A DNA stretch of 28,559 nt from Thermodesulfobacteriota bacterium (lineage in GTDB: Bacteria; Desulfobacterota; BSN033; UBA1163): the NCBI GenBank assembly GCA_030024065.1, contig JASEIE010000012.1, forward strand, positions 1 through 28,559, written 5' to 3'. Both the position numbers and the translations under genes were made by a program. This document shows positions 7,459 to 15,538 of this stretch, in pieces. Every line of letters begins with the position of its first letter. Position 1 is the stretch's first letter. The notes below the pieces were generated by a model. It had not been told where the DNA came from, did not search any database, and saw only the letters and a program-made list of their open reading frames with translations.

Positions 7459-8721
7459 TCACAGATACTCCCGAGGGTCTTTGATATGCCCGGATATGGC
7501 TGAAGCGACCACGGTCGCCGGGGATGCCAAATAAACGTCGCCCTTCGTGCTCCCCATCCTTCCAACGAAATTTCTGTTGCTGGAGGCAATACATACTTCC
7601 CCGTCTGCCAATAGTCCCATGTGTCCCCCGATGCAGGCGCCACATGTCGGGTTCGTCACGAGCCCCCCCGCTATGATGAATTGCCGAATCAGACCTTCGT
7701 CCAGAGCTTGAAGGTAGACTTCCTGGCTGGCCGGTGTGATGATCAGCCTCACATCCGGATGGACCTTACGGCCCTCTAACATTTTAGCCCCGACTCTTAA
7801 ATCCGAAATTCTTCCGTTCGTGCAAGATCCCAGGAAGGCCTGGTCTATCCGGGTGCCAACCACCTCCGTCACAGGAACAACGTTATCGGGCTTGCTCGGT
7901 TTTGCCACCAAAGGACCAATGGAAGCCACATCGAATTCTCGAACCTCCTCATAGGAAGCGTCTTCATCCGCCCAGATCTCTTGAAATGGTTTTCGGGTCC
8001 GCTCCAGGACATATTCGTTCGATTGCCTGTCCGGCTTCATCACAACCGTTTTGATTCCCATCTCCGAACACATATTACAGATGGTCATTCTCCCGTCCAC
8101 AGAAAACTGGCTGACTGCTGGTCCCTCGATCTCAAGCGATTTGTAGGTCAGCCTGGACAGGCCGAATTCGCGCAGCAGCAGCAACACCACGTCTTTCTCA
8201 GAAACGCCTGTCCCGAGATGACCCCTCAAGATCACCTTCACGCTCTCGGGAACGACCACCCACATCTTGCCTGTCCCCAGGATTACAGCCATCTCCGTAA
8301 ACCCGACTCCAACCGCATAGGCACCGAGGGCGCCATAGGTGGTCACGTGCGCGTCCGTCCCGACGATAAACTCCCCGGGCCTGACATGGCCTTTCTCAGG
8401 CAACAGTTGATGGCAGATCCCACCTCTGCCCACTTCATACCAGGATGAAATACCCATCCGCTTGGCAAATTCCCGCGTCACCTTGTGCCGTGTGGCATTA
8501 GCGACGTTCGGAGCGGGGACATAGTGGTCAAGCAGAATAACGATCTCCATATTCCCCGCAAGTTTTCCGACACCAAGTTCTCTGAGAGGGCGTTGAATGC
8601 CGAACGTTCCTGCTTCATGCATCATGACGACATCAACGTCCGCAAATACGACATCGCCGGGCTTGACCAAGTCCTGACAGCTCTTTTTCGCAAAAACCTT
8701 TTCCGCAACTGTTTTTCCCAT
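7459..8721 (-). CDS. LeuC-like aconitase-family hydro-lyase large subunit, pair 2
   Basis: Fe-S large subunit, 420 residues, normal length for the isopropylmalate dehydratase / homoaconitase group. Cluster ligands are Cys300 in GSCTNGR, and Cys360 and Cys363 in CGACIG. SNRNFVGRMG near 381-390 and DHYVPAP near 65-71 are also seen. The usual GTDSHT reads GTDAHVT near 121-127, with Ser replaced by Ala. The ATG at 8721 has only a weak ribosome site, so it may be translated after the ferredoxin-dehydrogenase gene ... or from its own signal; the upstream gap is 67 bases. It is clearly distinct from the pair at 1955-3767, so it is not a recent copy. It probably acts on a substituted malate or tricarboxylate brought in by the neighbouring TTT system. 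Confidence 0.93.
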   Translation of the reverse strand: MGKTVAEKVFAKKSCQDLVKPGDVVFADVDVVMMHEAGTFGIQRPLRELGVGKLAGNMEIVILLDHYVPAPNVANATRHKVTREFAKRMGISSWYEVGRGGICHQLLPEKGHVRPGEFIVGTDAHVTTYGALGAYAVGVGFTEMAVILGTGKMWVVVPESVKVILRGHLGTGVSEKDVVLLLLREFGLSRLTYKSLEIEGPAVSQFSVDGRMTICNMCSEMGIKTVVMKPDRQSNEYVLERTRKPFQEIWADEDASYEEVREFDVASIGPLVAKPSKPDNVVPVTEVVGTRIDQAFLGSCTNGRISDLRVGAKMLEGRKVHPDVRLIITPASQEVYLQALDEGLIRQFIIAGGLVTNPTCGACIGGHMGLLADGEVCIASSNRNFVGRMGSTKGDVYLASPATVVASAISGHIKDPREYL

Positions 8722-8788
8722 AAGTCACATTCCGCTGTTCTCGTTCCAACAGCAACCTCCAGTGATGTTGAGCCTTGATGCCCTGGCT

Positions 8789-10072
8789 TCACACCTCGGG
8801 GTGGCGGCTCATCAAGGCTCTTAGGTATTCCTCGTCCGTTCTATCTTTAAGGGTGATGGCGTTTTCCGGACAAATTTGGTGACACAGCGTGCAGCCCACA
8901 CATTTCGATTCGTTTATCTTGGCAACCCCATGTCCTGCTTTGTAAAATACGGTCGCCGCTTCGTAGGCACACACCTCTTCGCACCTGCCGCAGCTACTGC
9001 ATTTATCTCCGAGCACTTTGGCGACCACGGGCGTTACCTTCTCTTTGATTTCTGAAGGCTTCAGTACCTTTTTCAAGGCCCTACCCCGTAAGTCGTCAAC
9101 ACTGACATACTGTTTGCGGCTCAAAAACCGGCTGAGTTCTGAGAGGATCTCTTGACCAAAATCAACCCCATAAACAAGTGTGGTCGTACAAATCTCCACC
9201 GCAGAAGCCCCTACCATCAGCAGTTCCACAACTTCTTCCCATCGTCTTACCCCACGGCCTGCCATGATGTTAATCTTCGGATTCGACATGACGATTTGGG
9301 TGACATCATAGATGGTCTCTGCCAAATGACCGTGTGTGTTGACCGTCCCGCAGCCGAACGCCACAGGAGCAGCGTTCTCAATATCGATTCGCATCCCTTT
9401 GTTGTTTGCGTACAACTCTACCCCGTTCGCACCGGCTTGATAGAGAGCGCTCGCAAACTCTTTTGACTTAGCCCGAAGGATAGGAGGCAATTTACATAAG
9501 ATGGGAATATCGACCGAGCCCCGAACTTTCCTTACGATTTCGCAGGAAAGCTCCGTGTCTTCGGCCAACATATCTCCAAACCGTGCTGTCATATCGTCTT
9601 TTTTGATGACATCTTTTAAGGTGGCAGGGCCGGGACAACAAAAGTTTAACTCCAATGCCCCTGCGCCGGCCTTTTGATATCGTTCGGCGCAGCGGGCCCA
9701 TTCATCCACGCTTGAAGCAGCGAACGTCCCGATCAGCAGACAATTCTTTTCCCGGGCGTAGTCGGAAACCTGAGCAATGGTCTTTGCAAACTTCTCCGGT
9801 CCAACTGGGGCATTATGATCATTATGGAACCAGACCCAGTCGCGAAAGGCTCTGCCCCTTCCTGCTTTTTCATACCCGACAAGGTGGTAGCGGGTATACG
9901 GATATTTGTGGTAATACTCAAATTGAGATGCCGTCTTAGTACATACTGCACCGAAGCCCGCGTCGATGTACTTCTTGATCAAGTTCACCGTCCCGGCCTG
10001 AGGACCCGCTCCCGAAACCAGGGGGTTATTTACAGGGACTCCTAAAAAAGTCGTAGAGAGATTTGTGTACAT
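8789..10072 (-). CDS. dihydroorotate dehydrogenase-like flavoprotein fused to a 2x[4Fe-4S] ferredoxin domain (PreA-like)
   Basis: A 427-residue protein. Residues 1 to about 310 form an FMN TIM barrel like dihydroorotate dehydrogenase or PreA, the pyrimidine-reducing subunit of NAD-dependent dihydropyrimidine dehydrogenase. A bacterial two-cluster ferredoxin domain follows: Cys358, 361, 364, 368, then Cys391, 394, 397, 401. The active-site segment, usually NxSCPH in PreA, reads NFCCPG (143-148). No PreT (FAD/NADPH) partner is encoded nearby, so electrons may pass to or from free ferredoxin or another partner. I start at the ATG at 10072, which has GGGAGGG upstream and the family-like MYTNLSTTFLGV; an in-frame extension to 10129 has no support. 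In a cluster for carboxylate breakdown it may be an enoate- or oxo-acid-directed oxidoreductase rather than a pyrimidine enzyme. Confidence 0.88.
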   Translation of the reverse strand: MYTNLSTTFLGVPVNNPLVSGAGPQAGTVNLIKKYIDAGFGAVCTKTASQFEYYHKYPYTRYHLVGYEKAGRGRAFRDWVWFHNDHNAPVGPEKFAKTIAQVSDYAREKNCLLIGTFAASSVDEWARCAERYQKAGAGALELNFCCPGPATLKDVIKKDDMTARFGDMLAEDTELSCEIVRKVRGSVDIPILCKLPPILRAKSKEFASALYQAGANGVELYANNKGMRIDIENAAPVAFGCGTVNTHGHLAETIYDVTQIVMSNPKINIMAGRGVRRWEEVVELLMVGASAVEICTTTLVYGVDFGQEILSELSRFLSRKQYVSVDDLRGRALKKVLKPSEIKEKVTPVVAKVLGDKCSSCGRCEEVCAYEAATVFYKAGHGVAKINESKCVGCTLCHQICPENAITLKDRTDEEYLRALMSRHPEV

Positions 10073-10205
10073 AATTGCCCTCCCAGAGTAAAATGGCCTT
10101 AAGTTTAGATCACTTTCCCAAAGCAACACATCAGCTTGGTGCTGACCCCTTCTGCTCTCTTAAAAAAAGTAACGGAATCCCAAAAGAAGCTCCTTAGAGG
10201 TAATA

Positions 10206-10308
10206 CTGTTCAGTTAGGCTGCCACCGTTCACCCTGAGCTTGTCGAAGGGTGCGTCGCTAAGCCGTTCATGCTTCGACAAGCTCAGCACGAACGGCTTAA
10301 ATGAACAG
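10206..10308. repeat. REP-like nested inverted repeat
   Basis: Three nested palindromes: outer CTGTTCA at 10206-10212 with TGAACAG at 10302-10308; 24-base arms at 10225-10248 and 10272-10295 with three mismatches, carrying CTGAGCTTGTCGAAG and its complement; and TAAGCCGTTC at 10259-10268 with GAACGGCTTA at 10290-10299. The CTGAGCTTGTCGAAG core is a repeat I have seen in many unrelated bacterial genomes. It lies after the TctC stop (minus strand) and before the ferredoxin-dehydrogenase gene. It could therefore end or attenuate the GntR-led transcript or protect its 3' end. No T tract follows. Confidence 0.75.
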
Positions 10309-10325
10309 CATTGTCCTTAGAGGAG

Positions 10326-11339
10326 TTAAAACTTGAGCTTCTCAAGGAGTTCCTTATTCCCCTGAGCCTCTTTCATTTTCTTCATGAGGATCTCCTGGTA
10401 CCGTTCGCCTCTCATCGGGTTATTATCGCCCTTCAATCTCTTTAATTGGGCCAGGTAGTCGGGATCCTGGAAGGTCTTCCATATTGCATCCCGGAGCAGC
10501 GCGACCATCCGGGGGTCCATCCCGGGAGGAGCTGCGATTACCCGGTTTACGCCGTAGAAAGGGTTCTCCATCAGTCTGTCCAGCTGGCTTTCAGGCATCC
10601 CCACCTCAAGAGCAGTCGGAACGTCTGGAGCCTCCTCGTGCCGTCTTTTATCAAGGACGCAAAAAAGCCGTCCTATTTTAATCTCCTTGAGTTCAGCAAT
10701 CGTCCCTACCATCGCCACTTGCATTTCAATCTCACCTCGACCCATTGCAGGGGTCACCTGGGCGCTGCCGTCGTAGTGAATATACCTTAATTTCAGATCG
10801 CCGCTGACAGTTTCCATCATGAGCGGATCGACGTGCATCCCGGTCCCTTTCCCGCCCGTTCCAACCAGAATGGGGCTTTTTTTCGATCTGGCAACGAGTT
10901 CTTGCCACGTGTTAACTTTGAGAGCGTTGCTCACACCGATTGATCTTGTATCGTCCTGCCACATTCCCAGGTATTGAAATTTCACTGGATCAAATTTGAC
11001 TCTTTCGGGCCGGGTGGCGGCTGCCAGCAAAGCAGTTAAAGCATTACATGCCAACAGTGTATATCCGTCTGGCTTTGCAGCATATAATGCATGTATAGCG
11101 ATCAATTGGCCTGCTCCGGGCATGTTGTCCACTATGACATCCACCTTCTTGGGAAGATACTTAGGCAGAAACCGGGCAATATTCCTTGCCCCCAAATCAT
11201 ATCCCCCGCCGGCGCTGGTGGCGACGATTAATGTGATCGGCTGACTGGGGTAATCAGCAATAGAAGCAGCCATGACTTTCCCGCCTAACAGGGCTAAAAT
11301 GAGGACCAAAGCAAAGGACCATGTACGTGCGGTTTTCAT
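10326..11339 (-). CDS. TctC-family solute-binding protein of a TTT transporter
   Basis: Periplasmic binding protein of 337 residues (Bug/TctC family). An N-terminal signal peptide covers about residues 1-24: Lys and Arg, then a hydrophobic core, then VMAAS. The TctC opening PSQPITLIVATSAGGGYD, with its Gly-rich carboxylate-binding turn, follows near 30-47. NMPGAGQLIA near 72-81 and KPDGYTLLACN near 90-100 are also typical. Ligands of the family are mostly carboxylates such as citrate, tricarballylate and aromatic acids. AGGAGGAT precedes the ATG. The gene lies 31 bases after the TctA stop in the same operon, so the two likely work together, with TctB supplied by the gene at 6174. Confidence 0.93.
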   Translation of the reverse strand: MKTARTWSFALVLILALLGGKVMAASIADYPSQPITLIVATSAGGGYDLGARNIARFLPKYLPKKVDVIVDNMPGAGQLIAIHALYAAKPDGYTLLACNALTALLAAATRPERVKFDPVKFQYLGMWQDDTRSIGVSNALKVNTWQELVARSKKSPILVGTGGKGTGMHVDPLMMETVSGDLKLRYIHYDGSAQVTPAMGRGEIEMQVAMVGTIAELKEIKIGRLFCVLDKRRHEEAPDVPTALEVGMPESQLDRLMENPFYGVNRVIAAPPGMDPRMVALLRDAIWKTFQDPDYLAQLKRLKGDNNPMRGERYQEILMKKMKEAQGNKELLEKLKF

Positions 11340-11370
11340 CTTACATCCTCCTTTCTATTCTATGTTTTAC

Positions 11371-12870
11371 TTATTCAGGGGACTTTTGAAAAGCCTTTAC
11401 ACTCCGAGCAAGCAACTTGGACATCACAAGTGACAGTGGAATAAATAACATGAATATCAGCGAATAGGGACGGGTAAAAAAGATCGTATAAGACCCGTCC
11501 GAGAGTTGCAGGGAAACCTGCAAGGAACGCTCGATCAGCGGCCCCAGGATAAAGCCCAGGATGACGGGCACCCTGGGAAAATTGCATTTCCCCATCAAAT
11601 AACCCACAAGGCCAAAACCGATAGCGATGATGACATCTAAAATTCTCTGCCGCATCGCGTAAACCCCCAGAAGGGAGACGACCGTTAAAAATGGGGCAAG
11701 AATCTTACTGGGAACAACAGTCATTCTTGCCAGGTAGATGGATAGCCACAATCCTAAAGAACTCGACACAAAGGCACCCAGCAAATGAGCCCAACAGATG
11801 GAGAACACAACAGGCAGGTTTTGTGTGAGCAGCTTCTGGCCCGGGACCAAACCGTGCATTATGAACGCACCCAGCAGCACTGCCGTGCTGGGGCTTCCGG
11901 GGATCCCCAGTGCCAGCGTGGGCATCAGGGCACCGCCCTGGACCGAGTCGTTCGCAGACTCCGGAGCAATGACGCCCTCGACGCTGCCTTTTCCAAAGAG
12001 ATCAGGGCGTTTTGACATGGCCCTGCCCTGAGAAAGCGCCACCCAGCTGGAAACATTCCCGCCCACCCCAGGGACTGCCCCGATCACGACGCCGATGATC
12101 CCACTTATTGCAACCAGAGGGAAGTGGGTGAAACTTGCCTTGATTCCTGTCCATGTGCCGCCCGGCGATAACTTCCCGGTAATCGATATCATCTCGGACT
12201 CGCTGTAAAGCCGAATAAATTCTCCGATCGCCATCAATCCGACGATGACGACAACCAGGGGGATTCCATCCCATAAAGGCATCAGGCCGAACGTATATCT
12301 GGGTTCTCCAACGATAGGATTGACTCCGTGTGTGCTCAGGAGAAGGCCGAAGGCTGCCCCGAGCAACCCACTGAGCATGGAACCTCCGCTGACCGATGCG
12401 ACGAGGAAGAGGCCTCCGATCCCCAGTGCAAACCATTCAGGAGGCCCGAAGAGCAGAACGACCCGAACCATAATGGGAATGACTGCAACGAGGGCTACGA
12501 GGCCCATCAGATGCCCCAGGAAACCTGACGACGCAGACGCTCCAAGGGCTTCAGCGCCCCTTCCCTGGCGCGCCATTGGATACCCATCGAGGCTCGTAGC
12601 CGCATTCGATCCCTCTCCGGGTGCATTGAACAGGATCGCGGTGACGGACCCCCCAAAATTGCATCCTCCCAGGAGCCCGCACAGCATCGCCATGGCAAGA
12701 GCGGGGTCCATCCCGTATGTGAGGGGTATCAATAGGCTCAGCCCTACACTCGCCGAGATGCCTGGAAGAAACCCAATTAAATACCCTACGGCTGCCCCAA
12801 GGCACGTATAAAAAATTCCTAAGGGCGAAAATGCCACTTTCGCACCAAGCAACATCGACTCAAACATCAC
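11371..12870 (-). CDS. TctA-family large permease of a TTT transporter
   Basis: Large membrane permease of 499 residues with roughly ten to twelve helices along its length. Family signatures: GFLPGISASVGLSLLIP near 33-49, GGSVTAILFNAPGEGSNAATS near 72-92, VPGVGG near 268-273, and APESANDSVQGGALMPTLALG near 301-321, the second inverted half. TctA forms the ion-coupled channel of tripartite tricarboxylate transporters. The first codon is GTG at 12870 followed by ATG. It overlaps the AcnX swivel gene by 11 bases, so translation is probably coupled. That overlap ties this transporter to the AcnX enzyme and suggests it imports the AcnX substrate or a precursor. Confidence 0.95.
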   Translation of the reverse strand: MMFESMLLGAKVAFSPLGIFYTCLGAAVGYLIGFLPGISASVGLSLLIPLTYGMDPALAMAMLCGLLGGCNFGGSVTAILFNAPGEGSNAATSLDGYPMARQGRGAEALGASASSGFLGHLMGLVALVAVIPIMVRVVLLFGPPEWFALGIGGLFLVASVSGGSMLSGLLGAAFGLLLSTHGVNPIVGEPRYTFGLMPLWDGIPLVVVIVGLMAIGEFIRLYSESEMISITGKLSPGGTWTGIKASFTHFPLVAISGIIGVVIGAVPGVGGNVSSWVALSQGRAMSKRPDLFGKGSVEGVIAPESANDSVQGGALMPTLALGIPGSPSTAVLLGAFIMHGLVPGQKLLTQNLPVVFSICWAHLLGAFVSSSLGLWLSIYLARMTVVPSKILAPFLTVVSLLGVYAMRQRILDVIIAIGFGLVGYLMGKCNFPRVPVILGFILGPLIERSLQVSLQLSDGSYTIFFTRPYSLIFMLFIPLSLVMSKLLARSVKAFQKSPE

Positions 12871-13288
12871 CGCCCCCCTTGTGCACCTTAATGATTCCGG
12901 CTTGGGGATCGACTTCTACCATGTCTCCTGTGGCAATGGTCTCCACCGGGTCCTTATCGCATTTGTGTATCAGAGGGATCTTTCCCATGACGCACCCGGT
13001 CACGATAACGGTGTCGCCACGGGAGTTGATGATCGCAGCAGGAGCAAGCCCTCTATCCGCGAGGTCATATAGAACATACGACCCCCCAGTCGACCCTTTT
13101 CCGACTGGAAACACAAGAACCTTGCCCACAACACTCTGCCCCTTCAGTTCGTGCCCTACTTCGATTACCAAGCCGGTTGTAGGGTCCACGCCGTTGTTAA
13201 AGCTGATCGGCTCCTTCGTCACCAAGGCAGAACCTCTCACGACACCCTTGCCCACACCTGAACCTTTGATCACCACCACGGACTCCAT
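12860..13288 (-). CDS. aconitase X swivel domain subunit (DUF126)
   Basis: Small AcnX subunit of 142 residues, the normal size for the separately encoded form. The family motif GKGSTGGSY (63-71) holds the serine thought to act as catalytic base. DPTTGLVIEVGHELKGQSV near 35-53 and GDMVEVDPQAGIIKV near 121-135 are also typical. It completes the active site of the AcnX large subunit. The ATG lies three bases after the stop of copy B, and its ribosome site GGAGGG is formed by the last codons of that gene, so the two are translationally coupled. It is the only swivel gene in the window although two large subunits exist. Confidence 0.95.
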   Translation of the reverse strand: MESVVVIKGSGVGKGVVRGSALVTKEPISFNNGVDPTTGLVIEVGHELKGQSVVGKVLVFPVGKGSTGGSYVLYDLADRGLAPAAIINSRGDTVIVTGCVMGKIPLIHKCDKDPVETIATGDMVEVDPQAGIIKVHKGGGDV

Positions 13289-13291
13289 CAG

Positions 13292-14527
13292 TTATACCCT
13301 CCATTTCCCCGTAATCGCCGCCTCAATACAGGCTTCCGTTGATCCAAAATGGGTCTTGAGGCCCCATGATGGAAGATAATGAGCAAGCTTGGCGGAATTG
13401 GTTACTCCTGACTTAAAACCTTTAGATTCTATGACCTCTTTGAATATGGTAATGTTCGGACAGGTATCCGAAATCAGCACCGCACCTGAATCTCTCAGTA
13501 TTTGAGTCAATCCGGACCTTTCACAGCTTTTCCAAATGCTGTTGGCTGCATACAACCATAAAGCTACCCCTGAATTGACCTTCCGCCCTGACAATAGCTT
13601 TCCTAAATGTATCACCTCCTCAAAATCCATATGAGGACACCCAATGAATACACAATCCACCTCCGAAAGATCGTTACGGTCAAGGAACGCTATCGTCTCC
13701 TTTAATTCCTTCTCCCTTATCGTTAACGTCTCAAGCTTTCTGTTCCCTGTGGCGATCTCCAGCGTCGGGGCTTCCGGTGTCAGACCCACAGCATGAAACA
13801 TCGAGATCGAGCCTGAACTTGCCAGGGCGGCACTCAAAGCCCTTAGGCTGGTCATGGAACATTGCTCAGGCAAACCCGTAAAGACCGGAAGGGCGTCCGG
13901 GTATTGTTTGGCAAGACAGTATCCCGCAGCCCCAAATTCACTGGGATCCGAAAGGGGACACTCGACAGAGACGTGAATCGAAGCCATCCGGTTCTTTTTC
14001 AAATGCATCCCATATCCCGCTGTAAAACCGGTCAGGGCCGATGCTAAAGCGGCCGGCCCACCCTCACGGTTCGTCCTTGCCCCCAGGACCGAATTGGAAA
14101 ACACCACTGCCGACGACTCCCCCCATGCCACATGCTCACCAAATCTTGGCAAATTGCCAACCAGGTAAGGGGTGCACGTGTGACATTCGATCGCCCCCAT
14201 CCGCTTATAGGATTCGGTAATCTCCATCTGCTGGTTCAGGGTAGCTTCGCTAACCCCCACATCGATGCCCGTCAGGTCGGTGGCCCCGGGGTTTAGGGTC
14301 GTGGTGGTCACAAACTGGGCCCCTGAGTCTGCGCACCACCGGATATACTTCCTGCCAGCCCGTCGTGCCGTTTTTACCGATGCACCCGGCATATGAACGC
14401 CCTGAACGGGAATCAGACCAGGAGCCTCCCAAAAATCAGCCAGTTGTACGATGATTTCCATCCCCTGTCTCACCGGCTCCCCATACTCCCCCTCCAACAT
14501 CCGCTTCTGTAAATCTGTAAGTTCCAA
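13292..14527 (-). CDS. aconitase X large (catalytic) subunit, copy B
   Basis: AcnX catalytic subunit of 411 residues, paired directly with the swivel gene downstream. Cys118 (CHTCTP), Cys297 (IGCPHMDF) and Cys356 (SDTCP) are the likely Fe-S ligands. About 65 of 412 positions differ from copy A. Most changes lie in the first 100 residues, around 280-315 and in the last 45; the cysteine segments are unchanged. The start is TTG, as in copy A, with GGAGGAGT about five bases upstream. It lies 30 bases after the GntR gene and is the first enzyme of that operon. Characterised bacterial AcnX proteins dehydrate cis-3-hydroxy-L-proline, but no proline-catabolic genes are here, so a carboxylate substrate is quite possible. 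Confidence 0.95.
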   Translation of the reverse strand: MELTDLQKRMLEGEYGEPVRQGMEIIVQLADFWEAPGLIPVQGVHMPGASVKTARRAGRKYIRWCADSGAQFVTTTTLNPGATDLTGIDVGVSEATLNQQMEITESYKRMGAIECHTCTPYLVGNLPRFGEHVAWGESSAVVFSNSVLGARTNREGGPAALASALTGFTAGYGMHLKKNRMASIHVSVECPLSDPSEFGAAGYCLAKQYPDALPVFTGLPEQCSMTSLRALSAALASSGSISMFHAVGLTPEAPTLEIATGNRKLETLTIREKELKETIAFLDRNDLSEVDCVFIGCPHMDFEEVIHLGKLLSGRKVNSGVALWLYAANSIWKSCERSGLTQILRDSGAVLISDTCPNITIFKEVIESKGFKSGVTNSAKLAHYLPSWGLKTHFGSTEACIEAAITGKWRV

Positions 14528-14557
14528 TTTTTACTCCTCCCTATATTATATTGTTAG

Positions 14558-15343
14558 TTATTTTTTAGAGGTTACCCTGTCGTGATGGACCCAGATATTC
14601 CCATTCTTTTTTCGAATATTCTTTATTCGAACAATGTATTTAAACAAATCTCCGCGATAATGAGCTTGAAACATTTGAACCGGCTTCCGATGTTTTGTGT
14701 ACAATACCCTTTCAACAAACAGCGTTGGCGACCCGCAGGGTATTCCTAATTTTTCGGAAACCTCTGAGTCTGCGAACGAAGCCTGAATAATTTGAACTAC
14801 CTCGGAAAACTGAATATTAAAATCCTGCTCAAGAATTTGTAATAATGGTTTTTTAAAAAGCTCTTTTTTAACGATTTTTGACCCAATCTCCATAGGAAGG
14901 TAGTTGACGGCATAATTAAAAGGAATATGATCCAAAAAGCGTACCCGTTTGATTTGTAACACCTTCTTTTCCTTATCGCCGAGTTCTAACTTTTCCCTTA
15001 CGATTTTCGGTGGTTCGATGACTTTCATTTCCGCCGATTTTGTTTTAGCTTTCTGGACCTGATAAAATATCTCATCCATAAATCCTGTAATCTCTGTGCT
15101 CATACTGCTTATCAGAGCTTCATTATTGGATACGAAAGTGCCGGACCCTCTCTTGCTGACCAAAAAACCCTCTTGCTCCAGATGTTCAATGGCGTGCCGC
15201 ACGGTCAGGTGATTCACCTTAAATTGATCTGCAAGTTTTTGAACAGAGGGTATTTTCTGGCCGGGGGTAAATTCCTTATTAAGGATCCAGTTCCTTATCG
15301 TCTCCTTAATTTGGTAATAGGCAGGTAACAAGCTTTTCATCAT
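14558..15343 (-). CDS. GntR-family (HutC/UTRA) transcriptional regulator
   Basis: A 261-residue regulator. The N-terminal winged helix spans about 8-72, with the recognition helix region near 34-53 and the wing RGSGTFVS near 65-72. A UTRA effector domain covers about 90-245, seen in RVRFLDHIPFNYAVNYLP and in the closing FVERVLYT segment. UTRA domains bind small effectors, often pathway substrates, and usually release DNA on binding. It heads the operon with AcnX, swivel, TctA and TctC. A strong promoter with a palindrome in its spacer lies 42-70 bases upstream of its start, so self-regulation is likely. The gene is clearly A+T-richer than the enzyme genes around it. ATG codons at 15343 and 15340 are both possible. 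Confidence 0.93.
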   Translation of the reverse strand: MMKSLLPAYYQIKETIRNWILNKEFTPGQKIPSVQKLADQFKVNHLTVRHAIEHLEQEGFLVSKRGSGTFVSNNEALISSMSTEITGFMDEIFYQVQKAKTKSAEMKVIEPPKIVREKLELGDKEKKVLQIKRVRFLDHIPFNYAVNYLPMEIGSKIVKKELFKKPLLQILEQDFNIQFSEVVQIIQASFADSEVSEKLGIPCGSPTLFVERVLYTKHRKPVQMFQAHYRGDLFKYIVRIKNIRKKNGNIWVHHDRVTSKK

Positions 15344-15384
15344 GCTTGTGCTATAACCTATCGCAGATTGAAGTTCTATACTTC

Positions 15385-15413
15385 TATATATTACATTATA
15401 AATAATGTGTCAA
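15385..15413 (-). promoter_or_regulatory. sigma70-type promoter of the GntR operon
   Basis: On the minus strand TTGACA (15413-15408) is followed after exactly 17 bases by TATATA (15390-15385). The -35 box is a full consensus and the -10 box a good one. Transcription would start near 15378, about 35 bases before the GntR ATG. This is the clearest promoter in the window. Confidence 0.72.
15393..15408. promoter_or_regulatory. candidate operator palindrome inside the promoter spacer
   Basis: ACATTAT-AA-ATAATGT is a perfect 7+7 palindrome. It fills most of the 17-base promoter spacer and touches the last base of the -35 box. A dimeric regulator bound here would block RNA polymerase, so the GntR protein of the next gene is the obvious candidate. 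It does not closely match the GT-N-TA-N-AC pattern common for HutC-type sites, so the assignment is inference. Confidence 0.5.
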
Positions 15414-15538
15414 CACTAAAATTGACTCGTCCTGAATGAGAGGAAACTGGAAAAACGAAAGCGCCTCTTTCTTTCGGATGATTCCTTTTTTGGAATCGCT
15501 TGACACTCCCATTTTTATTCGCATATTATTTTACGAGT

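Noticed and set aside
7439..7645. In-frame 69-codon extension of the LeuD-like gene
   Set aside because: It lies within the end of the LeuC-like gene; AGGAGGT before the ATG at 7438 and family length mark the true start.
12245..12811. 188-codon plus-strand frame opposite TctA
   Set aside because: Proline- and arginine-rich shadow of a well-supported membrane protein gene.
12831..13379. 182-codon plus-strand frame spanning the AcnX swivel gene
   Set aside because: Antisense shadow across three real genes; no family resemblance.
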